Origin: Steromphala cineraria
Taxonomy: Eukaryota > Mollusca > Gastropoda > Trochida > Trochidae
Direction of reading: 5' to 3'
NCBI GenBank assembly: GCA_916613615.1
Contig: OU744724.1
Span: 31,083,452 to 31,147,451, forward strand
Length of the DNA: 64,000 bases
This document shows, in pieces, positions 1 through 13,774 of this stretch. The position numbers and the translations under genes were made by a program. Position 1 is the first letter of the stretch; each line of letters begins with the position of its first letter. The notes under the pieces are model-generated. The model was not told the DNA's origin. It worked only from the letters and a program-made list of their open reading frames with translations, and searched no databases.

Positions 1-1892
1 ATTAGTCAAGCAAACCACAAATTGTTGAAGAATGTTATTCAATTGTAATTCATAAAGACAGACAAACTCAATGTCCTTAGTGCAATTTCTTTTAGATTAA
101 GTCATACTTCAGATGTAAATTCATTCTAAAGGAAAGAAAAACTTTATTGAATAATGAAACAAATTGTTGCATTATGCAAAAGGAAAATTAAGTATGAATA
201 TTGTTCAGTAAACAGACAAATTTTCATACATAATACGACGATTATCATTTGAATTATGACAGTTCCAATCATTAATCATAACTTGTTACTGTTTGGTCGG
301 TGGTTCAATTTAATAACAAGGAAATATTGTAGGGAAAGTGTCATAAGTCATGTTATTACAAATTTGTTATATTTCCTTATTTTAGCTAGATTATAATGTT
401 TTTTGCATCTTGAAATGTGATTTTAGAATAAATATGAGCAATGGATATTTTTTACTCATTGTATGACATTTGGGGTCCAAAATGGGTTAATTATATTTAG
501 TGCCATTTTTTTTACCAACATTGGACAAGGGATAAAAATGTGTCTTCTTCTATTTCACTAATCTTTGTTTTAATAATTTTTGCATAAGGTTTTAAATTCA
601 CTGAAATTCATTAGGGATGAGAGGAAAAATTAGAAATAAAAAAATCTTAAAAAATAAATTCATATGTACATCTTTATCTGAAAAAACTTCACCTGCAAAT
701 TAACATTTTGATTTCTTTAATAAATTCCCACAGTAAGAAGATTTAGAAAGTTTTATTATTTTGATGGCAGTTATGATTTATACATATCCATGATAAAAAT
801 AATCTTAATCTTGAGACTTCTGTCTCGACCAATGCAGATAGGTAAATCAAGTCGGAAGAGATCAAAGGAAATTATACCTGTAGGGGACTTACCTAGACAT
901 AAGGAAACACCTATATCGGGCAATATCAAACATATAAAAAAATTAGGTCAGGGCAAAGAATTGAGAGTAAGCAAATTTATTGAAGATGACAAGCCTTGTA
1001 ACGAAAAAATCAAAACGCTACCAAAAGCAGCAATACATACTCAAGTGTTGCATATTTAGTGTTTCATTTTGAACTGTAGCTTGTCGAACATCGAATTAAT
1101 GATTCTTTTTCGTATTTAACATGTAACTTAAAGCTATTTTGAGATTAAAGTTAATCTATTCGTCTGTACATTTCTCTGCTTTTGGCAGGGTTTTAATTTT
1201 TCTTTTGGTAGACCTGAAAATCTTCTTTTGGATAGTCAACTTCATTATTTTATGAATGGGACATTTAAATTAAGGTCTTAAATCAGTAAGGAGAAATAAG
1301 AAAATAACCAAAAAAGTTTAACTTTGGTTTATTTTATGGATTCATATTTTTGTTTCAGAATTCAACACTATGATGAAACATCAAAAATATCCATATATCC
1401 AAAAATATCCACATCCAATTTCACTGTTAGTCTACCATCCAGTATCCTTTAGTGGATCCAGACCAAACTCAGTACCATCAGCCGCCAGCTGAACAGTGGA
1501 AAACCCCTCAAGACCAGTTCAATGATATCAAGCACAAATTTTCACATTTACAATTGAGTAAGTTCAGCACCACATATTGTATTGGCATTAAGTGACAATA
1601 GACTAACATATGGAAGATAAATTACTAACTAAGACCTTAAAAATCAATAAAAAACATTCAACATTGTATGCAACTTCCCTTTAAACAATGACACATTATC
1701 ATTCATGGACACAATTAAAACTTCATGACGAATAATTAAAATTCAGCCGTGGAAATGTGGCGAGGAGGTTGACATGGTTGGGACAATGGAGAACTGTCAT
1801 AAGAACAATGGTCTTGACCCTAGGCAAATGTGTACACTTCAGAGGAGGAAATCTCAAACTACATATACTCCTGTGAGAATTTTATCAGATAA
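1..1892. other. AT-rich non-coding stretch
   Basis: Apart from the weak exon candidate at 790-1059, only AT-rich sequence without recognised genes or repeats. Confidence 0.5.
790..1059 (+). CDS. Possible terminal coding exon, unknown protein
   Basis: A frame from the ATG at 790 to a TAG at 1057. The portion after CAATGCAG (about 839) is lysine-rich and hydrophilic (GKSSRKRSKEIIPVGDLP...), with a composition that looks more like protein than translated AT-rich spacer, and CAATGCAG would serve as a splice acceptor. No family is recognised, no upstream exon is seen and it may be chance. If real it would be the last exon of a gene entering from the left; a polyadenylation hexamer AATAAA lies near 1647. 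Confidence 0.2.
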   Translation: MIKIILILRLLSRPMQIGKSSRKRSKEIIPVGDLPRHKETPISGNIKHIKKLGQGKELRVSKFIEDDKPCNEKIKTLPKAAIHTQVLHI

Positions 1893-1902
1893 ACTATTCT
1901 AA

Positions 1903-2391
1903 AGTGACACAGAGTATATTTCTTAAAATTTTATTTGGTTTTGATAAGCTTCAAAATATCTAATATGCTGATTGAAGTTCATATCCCATCACTGGACTTG
2001 CAAATATATCCATTTATGCATAATATCTCTAAAATGCTTGATTTTATGGAAAAATCAAGAAAACATCTCAAATATGTTTAATATTCAAAATTATGCATCC
2101 AATTAATCTACCTATTAGTTACAATACCTAATAAACACTATCGAATCAAATGTATCTTCCTGTCAGCTTATGACAAGGTTTCAAAATTACATTTGCCGAA
2201 TTTGCGCGCGCCACTCGAGCCACATTGTCCGTTTTTTTATCAAAATCCCGACTTTGAATGGCCGTATTTTTGCTCAAATGTACAGATTGATCTTTAACTT
2301 GTTATTTTCAGTAACAGTTAGTGCTTCTCGATGTAATAACATTGATTTCAAAATTTGACATATGTGATCCTATCAACATACTATGTGTCTC
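1903..2391 (+). mobile_element. Family A MITE copy 1 (TTAA type)
   Basis: Begins AGTGACACAGAGTAT; ends with the inverted repeat ATACTATGTGTCTC. Flanks are CTAA and TTAA. The interior aligns with the copies at 4882 and 58864 along its full length. The TTAAAGWGAC end resembles the TTAAAGGRR ends reported for T2/Kolobok MITEs. Confidence 0.8.
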
Positions 2392-2716
2392 TTAATGTCT
2401 GAAGGGTTTACACTTCCTTACTGCTTGAACTTTCTGATGCATGCAATTTGTCAAATTAATAAACAGAGAGTTTTATTTAAAGAGCAACTTCATGATATTC
2501 AACACATCTTGTTTTGCTTTCAAACTAACATAAATGGTGTAGACAATAAAATGAATTAAAAACGGCAATAATATAATAAATTTTTGTTTTCAATGATAAT
2601 TGTATAACAGTCATACATGTTTGTAAAGGTAAAATTCACATGTCTCATTTACATGAATACTTGTTACGTAACCTATCAAACATTACCAACCCTAAGCTGT
2701 CATTCTGACAGCTTAA

Positions 2717-3073
2717 AGGGGCAGAAGCAAGTTTTCTGATAATTTTATATTTCATATATTTCACTGATAAATGTAAGTAAATGCTAAATGTATTAATTTG
2801 ACACTGTCAAAAATCACATTACACAAGCCAATCATCCATAGTCAGAGGACAAAGTATGGAGATTCACATAAACTCCATTGGCGGCCATTTTGTGTGAACA
2901 CCTATAATTCATTTTGTGTAAGAAAAAGGAATCCCATGGCTAAAGTTTATGGTATATATTTGAAATAGTACTGCGTCTTTTAGTTAAAATACATTGTTTT
3001 TCAATTGGAACCATTAATTTTCATTTTCCTGACATCACCTTAAATATTCCCCATAAAACGTGCTACTGACCCT
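2717..3073 (+). mobile_element. Family B MITE copy 1 (TTAA type)
   Basis: 357-bp element; TTAA flanks at 2713-2716 and 3074-3077. The ends are degraded versions of AGGGGCAGTAGCACGTTTT / AAAACGTGCTACTGCCCCT. The interior contains GAACACCT(T/A)TAATTCA and TGACATCACCTTA blocks shared by all copies. Confidence 0.85.
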
Positions 3074-4403
3074 TTAAGATAAGTTTCCAAAATTTTGTTT
3101 CACGGATTGATGCATGTCAACATCTACGGTAGTTATCGTTTATAATCCTGAATTCAAACCTTCCTTATGTTACTATACAATGTCGATTGACTCTAAAATG
3201 ACACTTTCCTTCAACAATCGATAATCTCGATCAAATCATACTATTGATCAAGTTTGTCATAAGTGACCAGTAACAACTCACGGAGTGGCTCCTTACGGTA
3301 AGGGAGAAACGGTCATTCTACAAACACTTTGAGTCAATTAGTCAATTAGTCAATTTATCACCGCCATCTATTTGCAAGAACAAGGTTAATATATTCATAT
3401 GTCATACACCAACGTCAATTTCAGGCCCGGCTTTTGGCAATACTAAGTTCACACAACCATCTCTCATGGGAGGTTAAGCTATCTATCGCAATATCACATT
3501 TCAACTGCGTACATATCAAACAAATTCTTATACATAAACCTAAAATTATAACGAGATCCGCAAGATAGTCATTAAATGAGATGATTCATACGTCTCAGAT
3601 TGCAGAACACTGAAATATACATAAAATTTATCTTTCTGGTTTCCTTTTTTCTAAAAATTTAAATCGGAAATTATTTTTTGTGGGGCAAAAAGAAGTCCAA
3701 CATATATTTCATTGATTTTTTGGCAGAACTAAAGTCTTCAGTTAAGTTTAGGAGATTATGATTTTTTTTTAATGTTTTGGGTTATGTGTCCTGTTTGAAA
3801 AAAATTGAAATTTTTATGAAAAGAACTGAATATCTAAAATCACATGTCTAATGATGATTTTAGTGTCTCATAGGTCACATTTGGCCGGACCCTTTTAAAG
3901 TGTGTGACACTTAAATAAAATAATCCTCTTCTTCTTCTCTTTCTAAAATCACAATACAAAGCAAGCATTCAGTCTTGACCAAAGATATCAGATTCAAAAT
4001 AACAATCAGGAAAGTTTGATTATGTAAGTGAATCATTAGTAAACAGCTGCTAACATGAGTGCATCAGCTCGTCTAGATTTACCTGCTGTACTTATCTACA
4101 TGACTCACCTGTTCAAACATCTACATGCTCGTTAAAAGCAGGTAAAATACAGGTACTCTATGCCACAAAGGTTCTTTTCATTTGGAGCTTTAGTACATGC
4201 ATTTTCCTCAACTTTTATAACTGAAGTAATTTCATATCATGTGGCGTAAACAATTTATTTAAAACAGAAAGGGACTGGTAAATAGGCTTACAGCTTTTCT
4301 TGATACCTCTCAATTCCTTCATGTCAACTGTGCTCTAATACTGTTAGTTGGGAAATGGTCTTAATTGACTGCAATCAAAAATGTCTTGAAGAACGTGAGT
4401 TGT

Positions 4404-4508
4404 TGTTGTTCATTATTATTCAACACCCGCAAATTTAAGCGTTTAAAACCTCCGGCTAACGCCGTCGGTTTTAAACTAAATTTGCGGGTGTTGAATATAA
4501 CAATGAAT
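4404..4508. repeat. Foldback element, arms of about 40 nt
   Basis: TTCAACACCCGCAAATTTAA is mirrored by AAATTTGCGGGTGTTGAA, with inner arms GTTTAAAACC / GGTTTTAAAC and a GC-rich loop CTAACGCC. The outer arms TTCATT / AATGAA also pair. Confidence 0.85.
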
Positions 4509-4548
4509 CCCGGAAATTTTACAAACGAAACTATTTATCTTCTAATTT

Positions 4549-5480
4549 TGTAATAGAGGTTGAAAGGTAATAAATCAATTTGGTAAAGTCTTTTGGAACT
4601 GGACAAAAATTATGGATGGCTAATGCTTTGTTTCAATCTATTGGTATTCATCTATAGCCAAGAAACATAGCCCACTTATTTTATTGCAGAGGTTAAGAGG
4701 GAATAAATGACTCTAGTAAACTCTGTTGGAAGAGAGTGTAACAGGGAAAATTGTGAATGGCATGGTGTCCATTCCATGGGCAAGTTTCTCTCTAAATTTG
4801 TTTACAGAGGTTAAGAGAGAAAATTTTTAGTAAGCTCTATTGGAAGAGAATGGTTAAAGACCAGAATTATGAATGGCTGAAAGTGACACAGAGTATCTTT
4901 CTTAAAATTTTATTTGGTTTTGAGAAGCTACAAAATATCTAATATGCTGATTGAAGTTCATATCTCATCACTGGACTTGCAAATATCTCTAAAATGCTTG
5001 ATTTTATGGAAAAATCAAGAAAACATCTCGAATACGTTTGATATTCGAAATTATACATCCAATTAATCAACCTATTAGTTACAATACCTAATAAACACTA
5101 TCAAATCAAATATATCTTCCTGTCAGCTTATGACAAGGTTTCAAAATTACGTTTGTCGAATTTGCGCGCGCCACTCGGGCCACATTGTCGGGTTTTCGAT
5201 CAAAATCCCGACTTTGAATGGCCGGATTTTCGCTCTAATGTACTGATTGACCTTTAACTTGTTATTTTCAGTAACAGTTAGTGGTTCCCGATGTAATAAC
5301 ATCGATTTTAAAATTTGACATATGTGATCCTATCAATTAACATACTCTGTGTCACTTGAAGCTCTGTCTATTCTATGGGTAAGCATCTTAAACCATGAAA
5401 CATTGGCCACTTGTTACAGAGCATACGTGAGTATATCATGGATGCCATGCTTTGTCTCTATTCTAGCTAGCAGCAAGCAT
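4549..5480. repeat. Degenerate tandem repeat, 120-135 bp unit, split by a MITE
   Basis: Units begin near 4552, 4686 and 4805 (AGAGGTTRARAG) and share (A/G)AATGGC and TTGGAA blocks. The family A MITE at 4882-5356 sits inside the third unit, whose remainder resumes at 5361 (GCTCTGTCTATTCTATGGG). Confidence 0.65.
4882..5356 (+). mobile_element. Family A MITE copy 2, inserted into a tandem repeat
   Basis: 475-bp copy with perfect 15-bp terminal inverted repeats AGTGACACAGAGTAT / ATACTCTGTGTCACT. It is flanked by TGAA at 4878-4881 and 5357-5360, a 4-bp target duplication. It interrupts a unit of the degenerate tandem repeat at 4549-5480. Confidence 0.85.
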
Positions 5481-8400
5481 AGACCTCAAGTAGCTACTCA
5501 GTATCCACATGAAAGTGTCCTGACTGGCAGATACAGAGAGTGAAGGCTAGTTCAGAATATAAATTATCTTCATACTGTATTATATGTCAGGGACACATGA
5601 AGAATACTCTTTAAATGTATGACTAACATGACAACCTTTATGACATCACTGAATAATTTTTACTTTTTAAGTTTATTTACAAATACAGTTTCTAACTTTT
5701 AAGACAGTGATATATGCTGTTTACAATAATTCATTGGTTGTGTTTTAATGCTTTAAAAAATTTGATATCAGATGGGTTTGTAAAGAAAACATTCATCCAA
5801 TCATGTTGTGCTTTATTAAATAGGATCAAATAAGCCATAACTTCTGAATAATCATATAAACAATCAAACACTGAATAGGATGTTTAATCTATTTAATATT
5901 ATCAAGTTGAATTTTAACACTAAAAAGAAATACTTATTTATAACAAAAATCATTTTGTTCTTACATTTCTTATATCATATACCGTCGCTAATGGCTGAAA
6001 TAATGCCCAAGCGGCACAATGTCATATAACCACTATATTTGTGATGAAATATTGTTACATTGAGAATCTGACAATATAGTATTGTTGACTCTAGAGTTGC
6101 TTTTTTAACCTAAAAATCAAGATGTTTGTCAAAAATTAAGTATCATGCCATGAATCTATTGGAATCGTATCATTCGTAAATATCATGATACATATCACAT
6201 CAGGCAGTGTTGAAAATATAGCCCCTCCGCTTGACTGGCTACTTTTTGCCAGAACTGGTTCCTTTTTGGTCAGGACTGGTAACTTTTCAATTTTTTTCTT
6301 TATTTTCCCCTTAGGAATTGACTAATTAATTTTCAGTTTCAGTTTCAAATCTATTTTATACACTGCATCAGGACATACTGGGAATAACCAGTAGAATCAA
6401 TAATTCTTAAAAAAACCCACAAAAAATGAGATTGGGGACAATTTGCACCCATTTCCTGTCCATTGTACTTCAATAGGGTGATTCATAAGAGTTACAAGAG
6501 TACTGTCTGTAGGAAGAAAGACAGATAGTTGGATCAAATTTACGACCCTCTTGTCAAATAAAATCTAGCAAACCTATACACTTTTCATGACATAAGACCC
6601 TTTGATCTGAACCTGTGCCCCTCCCGAATTGTCTGATCCCCCTTAAATTATCCTCGGTTAAAGTATCACTGATCTTCAGAATCACTAATGATACCTTTTA
6701 GAATCGCTGATCTCCAGGTAAAGGTATAATACCTGTACAAAATACCTAGGGGAGTATCCTCTAATTAGAAACCAAGCTCTTTATACAGGTGAGTAACTGT
6801 CGTCAGTAGGTCGTCACCTTACCTGAGAAAAAGTTCCTCAGGTGTGACAGGGATCGTTTAGCTCAGGTACATATTGAATAATGTCCTAGATCTGAAGAGA
6901 ATTAAGTGATTCATATTTCAGGGATTTAAATGGCAGATCAAACTAAAGATATAGTGACTCAGTCCATAGAAATGGGTGACCTTGTGTCGTGGGGTTGACA
7001 GACTGTTTGAACTTAAGTCAGTAACCCTTTTTTTTCAAAATCACAATCACAATCAAAATAAAAAATAAAAAATCATTGTATCTCCATAAATTGTCATTTA
7101 AGAACATCTCTCAAACAATATTTTTCTTTAGATTATTTAAAAAAAAAATAATACTTATATGTATGTACTAATACGTGTTTAAAAAACTACCTACATCATT
7201 GAAATTTTGGTACGATTCTTGTTCTATCATTTTCATCTAAACAATAAATAGAAATTGTGGGGATCATCCCTTTTTTCTGGCGTTTATTTTTTCAATTTAT
7301 CAAGCTAAATTTTAAAATCATAATGAAGAAAGCGCAGGTGACAATGAGTCACTGTGATAATGTTATTAAATAGAATACTGTACTAACTCACATCTGTAGA
7401 CATGCAGAGCTTTGTATGTGTCTGTTTACTGTCACACATCTATCTAAACCATTTGGATCCTTCTCTTAAATCTCAAAAGTGAATGAAAATTTTGAAGAAA
7501 ATGTGAATATAAATGATTTAACATTAGGTACTTATGATTGTTATTTTCCTTTAAATTTGATTGATTGATTGATTGTTAATTTCCTTTAAATTTGTTAATA
7601 ATCTGTAAATTATTCCTCAAATTATTCAGTCAAGGTAATAGTAACTCAGACCTCAATAAATGTTTTACAATCTCCAGGACTACAAATCAAATCTCTTGTC
7701 ATAAATTTTACAAACATTTTATTTTTAAGAATTTTATAGCATAAAATATCATGCCAACTTTAGAACATCTATGAAAACGTTCATGGCATAATCTATATTT
7801 TGAAAAAAATACAAAGAAATAGATTGATACGAAATTTAACCTTTTATTATATGGTTGAGGGTGAGATCATATGTTCGAGCAATGGAATAAATGCTCTATT
7901 TTATATATCATATTCTTAAAAAAGATCTATTATCATCCCTTCATCATTAAAATACCATTTTCAGGAAGTTAACAATATTATTTGAAGCTCGAAAACAATC
8001 CTTACATAAAATCAACTAAAAGCAATGATAACAGAGTGACAAAAATCAGTTTTTGAAATAGCCATAAAAAAACTGCTCGTCAATAAGGACCCAAACACAA
8101 TAAAAACTTCAAACACTAAAATTTTTTGCATTATTATGCAGTGATGAATTTACTTATTCTAAAATAATAGTATATTTTGTATCAATAAATTATAAATATA
8201 CAACGCTTGTCAGTTTAGAGTAATGGTAATAAAGGTTTGGCAAGGAAATATGTCTTACTGCCAGGAAATAAGCAACAAGGAAAAGTATTATGTTAAAAAA
8301 ACTGTGAGACCTTTTGAATTACTATCTGCTTTTGGCCTTTGCTTATTTCTGTCTAAAATCATATTGAATACAGTTTCCAGTATTCAATTAAAGGGAGATA

Positions 8401-11400
8401 ATTCATGTTTTGATTTACCCCGTTCAGAGATACTTTTATAAATAAATCTTAACTCCATGTAACAAACTAATCATAGCACGTGAAACACACTGAATTGAAC
8501 CCTGTAAGTATTGTCACACAAATGCTGATTAAAGTGTTGATGACAAACCCCTGGTTATTGAATAAGATATTATTTTCCTGACGTCAGCTTAACCATCACA
8601 TCATCTTTGGACGATCTGGATTAAAATATTGATTCAAATAAATTCCCTGAAATGGCTTTAATAATTAAGAGTCATCAGAAGGTGACAAATGTCACCTTGT
8701 CTGTTATCCAGACCCAAGGACAAAAACAAATTAGAGGAGCCTTCTTAATTCTAGAAAATATTGGCAAGTCTAGATGCCTCACTGAATTGAACAATAGCTC
8801 AAAAGTATTGTTCAGGGATCCTTTTTATTTCATTTCAAATAAAAAATATAAAAAATAAAAATAGTAAGAATTTTTTTTTCAGGGGCTAAATGTTAATCTC
8901 CTGTGGAGGCCCTAAAATGAAGTCACTGTTTAGAGTGATCTCCTGAATAACCAAATTGTCCATCAACTTTGCTAAAAATTAGTGAAGAATTTACATATTT
9001 GTCACTTTACTTACAAACGTTTGATTTTAAATATTTTATTTCTCAAACAAAATTGTGAAATGATCTTTGACACATCATGTTTCACCTTTAATGAGGCCAT
9101 GAGTCACACCTGTATAATGATAACGAGGATTGTCAACCCATTGTCTCACCTGAAGTTCCCACACTGAACAGGTGAAAATAGGTGTTCTGCTTCAATCAAG
9201 GACAGGTATGATAAGAAGTAGCGAGACAGACAGGCGGGTTCAACAAGTTATCAGATAAACAATTATTCTATCAATTGAGTGATAAAAAGGTGTCAAATTG
9301 TTAAGGTGAAATGAGCACTTAATTTTTACTCTGAGTAGACAGTTCATAGAGTGTCTGTAAAAGGTTATCATTGGGTTCAATTTGACAGTTTATACACAGA
9401 ATGTGTGTTTTTAAATGATGAATTGAGAAATTTATTTAAAAAAATTATCAACAAGGTTTCAGTTTCAAAACTAAACGGTTAATAAAAATTTGAAACTAAT
9501 TTTCACCTTTATGGAATTTATTCTAGAGATAAACAAACAAATCTAACCTTGAGTTCAGCATGAGTTGGATTTGAAAAATCTTTAAATTTTAAGAATTTAA
9601 AGTAAATGGAAGAAAAGTTTGTAGTTTATTTTGATTCTTTATTAAATTTTGTCCGAGGGTCAAACTTAAAGTTCCAAAATGCCATGTGAGTGACAGGTTT
9701 GTGTAAGAAATGAAATACTATCAAACCTTTAAATTTGACAATCCATTCTTTGCAAAATGGACAAGATACAGAACAAACAAATTGATTTAAAAAATATTCA
9801 TCAAAGCATATTATTTCAAACACAAAAAGTTCATTGGGTACCATTGAAATATAAATACACGTCTGGAAATTTGAATATCAGAATGACGAAGATTTTTGTT
9901 ACTAAAGATAGTCATTCTTTTCAATAACCTACAAAATATGACTTCTATACATGAATATTAACATGAACTTAAAGCAAACCCACCCAGTTCAAACTCACAC
10001 TTGATGGTTTAACAAAATAGCAAGACTGGCTTCAGTTGCACGATAAATACAAGTAATTGACCTCGTATGAATAACGTCAGAAGATATTGAAAATTAGATT
10101 ATGCGTATTTCATTGAGAACCAACAAGAAAATATATTATAAAGTGGGGACTAGGGCCTCTTCATATAGAAAGGACGCTTCATTAAGTACGATATCTGCGG
10201 TCCAGTGAATTCTTTGACAGCGAGATTCTTTCTGTATGAGTCTCAAGATATGGCAGATTAAACGGACTAGGTGTCAACTGGTCTATTGGCAAAAGGGACC
10301 ACAACGATGATGATGACTTCACGGAATAAACAGAATTTCATGTTGAAAATGCACAAAAACCCATTTTCAACCCTCCCAGCATGATAATGGATTAATTTCA
10401 TTCATGCACGAAATTCAAATAGGTATTTGTAACGATATTGCCATTTAAATATCACATTTCCTTTTACCCTTATTCTGACTCACCTTAATGATTTTATAAG
10501 AATGGGTGTCTTAAAAAGATATTTGGATCATTGTTGTCACATTATCAAGTCGTTTAGAATAATATAGGTAACTATGGTCACAGAATTTTAAATTCAACCA
10601 TGTAACAATCAAATGATTATGAAAGTAAATGACCAAATGACCAAAAGTTATTCCGCATTTGCTTGAAAATAATGAATACCAGTTACTTTAAATATTAAAT
10701 GTCTTGTTGTATTATTTGCATATTCAAAAGTTTTGGGGTAATTCGTTTTAAAAACATAAATTCTTCAATAAAAACATACCTGCAAGTATCCTAATGATGC
10801 ATTATACAGTTATGTTAAACAAATTACACTCTTGCTCAAGAGAAAATATATCAAACATCAATTAAATATTTCGGAATTTAAAATATAAATTATGACTTTT
10901 CACATTAATAACATGTGTAAGGAAATTGGACAGTTCTACGTAAAATATTCAAGTAAATTTCTTTTACATGTAATGATTGAGTGATTCATAAAAATATTCC
11001 AAAATAAGGGTTTTCCTTACCCTTTTTAAAAATGTTATTTCAAAACCAAATCAGAGACAACAATTAAATCTTATAAATGTGAAATCAATCCAAATTCACA
11101 TTCTAAAATGACTATCAGAAGAAATCAACTTAAAATTGACAAATACTAAAATCACTCACTTGAACCGAGATACCCAGAAAACTAGGTGTGCCCAATAATC
11201 ATAAATTTATTAATCCTTTTGAAATAGGCAAGATAGATCAAAAAGTTTAATTACAGGTAAGCATAAAGAAAATATTCAGCACAGGTGTGTATGAGTTCAT
11301 CAACCAGAGTTCTCCCTGGTGAGTCATGTCATATGCAGTGCTGTCATGCTTCATACAGTTGCTTTATCAAAATTACTCATTTGCAACAAATGAAATATTT

Positions 11401-11580
11401 GAACACTCTAAATCCTAAAAAGTTTTTAAAGAATTTGACCTTCTTATTTCTTAAAGGTAAATTTAGCTCTTTCGCCCCTTAGAAACAAACCACACAAGGT
11501 GTTTAGGCTGATATCTATGAACCATATCTACAATTATTACCTACGAGGGCAGTCATATCGAGGTTCATATTTTTCATATG
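5481..11580. other. AT-rich non-coding stretch
   Basis: Six kilobases with no recognised coding exon on either strand; open frames of 60-75 codons here lack any familiar motif. A short TTGATTGATTGATTG run is at about 7559 and a GGGAGATAATTC motif at 8393-8404. It could be intron or intergenic. Confidence 0.5.
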
Positions 11581-11664
11581 TTGCCCTAGGGCAAAATATC
11601 ACTTTTGCATTGTGACGTCACGTAATAAACAATGCTTTGACGTCACGCTTCACCTATGACGTCA
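11581..11664. promoter_or_regulatory. Cluster of three perfect CRE palindromes
   Basis: TGACGTCA occurs at 11613-11620, 11638-11645 and 11657-11664, within 52 bp, preceded by the 14-bp perfect palindrome TTGCCCTAGGGCAA (11581-11594). TGACGTCA is the full CREB/ATF site. No gene is recognised nearby and a foldback element begins 40 bp to the right, so the cluster may belong to a repeat. Confidence 0.55.
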
Positions 11665-11703
11665 CAATCTATACGGGCTGGCGGCGGCTAGTCCGCCTAT
11701 GCT

Positions 11704-11893
11704 GAGAAGTAATTTTTGGGACAACGGTAATAAACAGAATATTATATTCATGCCCATGACATACTATGTTTACGACACTCGTGCCTAAATATCAGTATAT
11801 CCCTCGCTCTCGCAATACCAATATTTAGCCACTCGTGTCGTAAACATAGTATGTCATGGACACTCATATAATATCCTCTATTTATTACTTCCA
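11704..11893. repeat. Foldback element with stem of about 75 nt
   Basis: CATGACATACTATGTTTACG is mirrored by CGTAAACATAGTATGTCATG; the arms extend outward through ATAAACAGAATATTATAT / ATATAATATCCTCTATTTAT and inward through ACTCGTGCCTAAATAT / ATATTTAGCCACTCGTG. The loop is about 35 nt. No coding content. Confidence 0.85.
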
Positions 11894-13774
11894 ATACAGC
11901 AATTTCAACAAACCATCTCTATAAACAGTATATACAAGCAAGGTAAATGCTAAACTCTTCATCAAATAAGAAAACAAGCTCAGGGTTAATTCTTCCACAA
12001 GGGTTAACAAATGTACCAGGTTTGAAGTGTTAGTTTTTAAAACGAATCCAGCTCAATTTGTTACAGGCTCTTCATAACCAAACACCCTTTATGCACCAAA
12101 TAATCACCCCTTTAACATACCTGATGGAGTGACTCAGGTAATACAGGTGATATAGATACAAGAGTATTCACACATAGGGACACGTACATCAAATGAACCT
12201 ACTGATGGGTTACATGCTTGACGGGACTTAACACTCGATTCATAACTCTACCAGGCTAAATTGACTTCTATTATCCTCAAATGTGACATTTCATGTTAAA
12301 AGCTTTTAAATTTTCAAGTGATACACTTTGTACTCGGTAAATATTTTCTTAAGTACTGTATTACATGAATTTTGAATTCAAATTTTGTCGTGAATTATGA
12401 ATTATGAAAAATGTTTGTTGATAAAGCATCTCATATTGAATACCTATGTGTGTGTTTAAAATGTAGTATTTACATACACTCATATGGTTTTATATATAAA
12501 ACAAAACAATGTTTATATTACATGAGGTAGATGTACTTGGCTGTGGAAACTATTTACTTAAAATATATTTAAAACTTTTACAAAAGACACAATAACCTCA
12601 TCACCTTATGAAACACTTTACAAATCAAACATTATTTTAAAATTAATGATTAAGTTATCTGTATCAGCAATATATCATAATTTAAATTTGACCCAGCTGC
12701 TAAGATCTTTTAAGTATCATCTATAAGACCTTATCACATTGTCCTTTGTCCATGACACCAACCGAGCCAAAATATCTCCACACAATCAATTTTACCCGCC
12801 GTTTAAATTGAAGTTTATTATTTGAAAGTATGCAATTCAAATCCATGGTTATGAGTCACTCTAGTCAACAACGTTTCGTCTTACATTTCATTGGGTTTGT
12901 ACAAATCTAGAGCTGTTATTTGGGTATAATCACCAAGCCATTTCCCGTAACAATGTCTTCCTTGGACTGAATACAAACCATTAAATAGCTTTAAGTATCT
13001 ACCAAGTACGTATTAGGTTGTCCCATGAGCCTCCTCTGTTGAATTATGTGGACAAGAAATTATCAAGTTTCCTTGTGAGTCATTTTAGGATAAAGGAACT
13101 AAAATTGAAAAGGTTTATCTGTATGACAAATGTGTTTGACTATTCAAAGTCAAGAGAAACTCCATGTTTTTCACAGTATATTTGACTTTCATCAATGTAT
13201 GATGTTACTCATTCAAAACAAGTCGCACAATTATCAAAAAATATTAATCATGAGGATTATTTTCTATTTATTAAAATAAAACGACACTCTTGATAAGTGT
13301 GTGCAGAAGCCAAAACCATGTGTATTATTTACAGGACTGCTTGTTAACTAGATGATTAACTTTCCAACTATTTATATTTAAAATTAATAAAAAATCGGAC
13401 ACTATTTTGGACAGGATCTTGTTTTAATTAATTGAACATGCATTAATATTTTTCAAAAATGAAAAAAATTCTAAATATTTAAAACCACTGAAAATGTGAA
13501 TAAAAATAATTGAACATTTGAAAACAATATTTGTTAGATGCCTCAGTAAGAATGGTAAGAATTTGAGAGTTAAATGAATTTACCACAATCATGGGGTTAC
13601 TAAGATAATAGGATTGCTAGCCATATATAGCAAATTATTTATCAATATGTTTTCATGAAATATCAACGAATTTGTCAACGGTCAACTATTAAGGCATGGT
13701 CATTATCATGGTGATTTTTGCCTTTCTATCTCTAAAATTAAATTTAAACAAGTATTTGTCACAAAGGTGACAAG
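11894..13774. other. AT-rich non-coding stretch
   Basis: No genes or repeats recognised between the foldback element and the GC-ended transposon. Confidence 0.5.

Noticed and set aside
9626..9844. Minus-strand frame with CPFC-like motif
   Set aside because: A single CxxC-like spacing in an AT-rich frame; no partner residues or splice signals.
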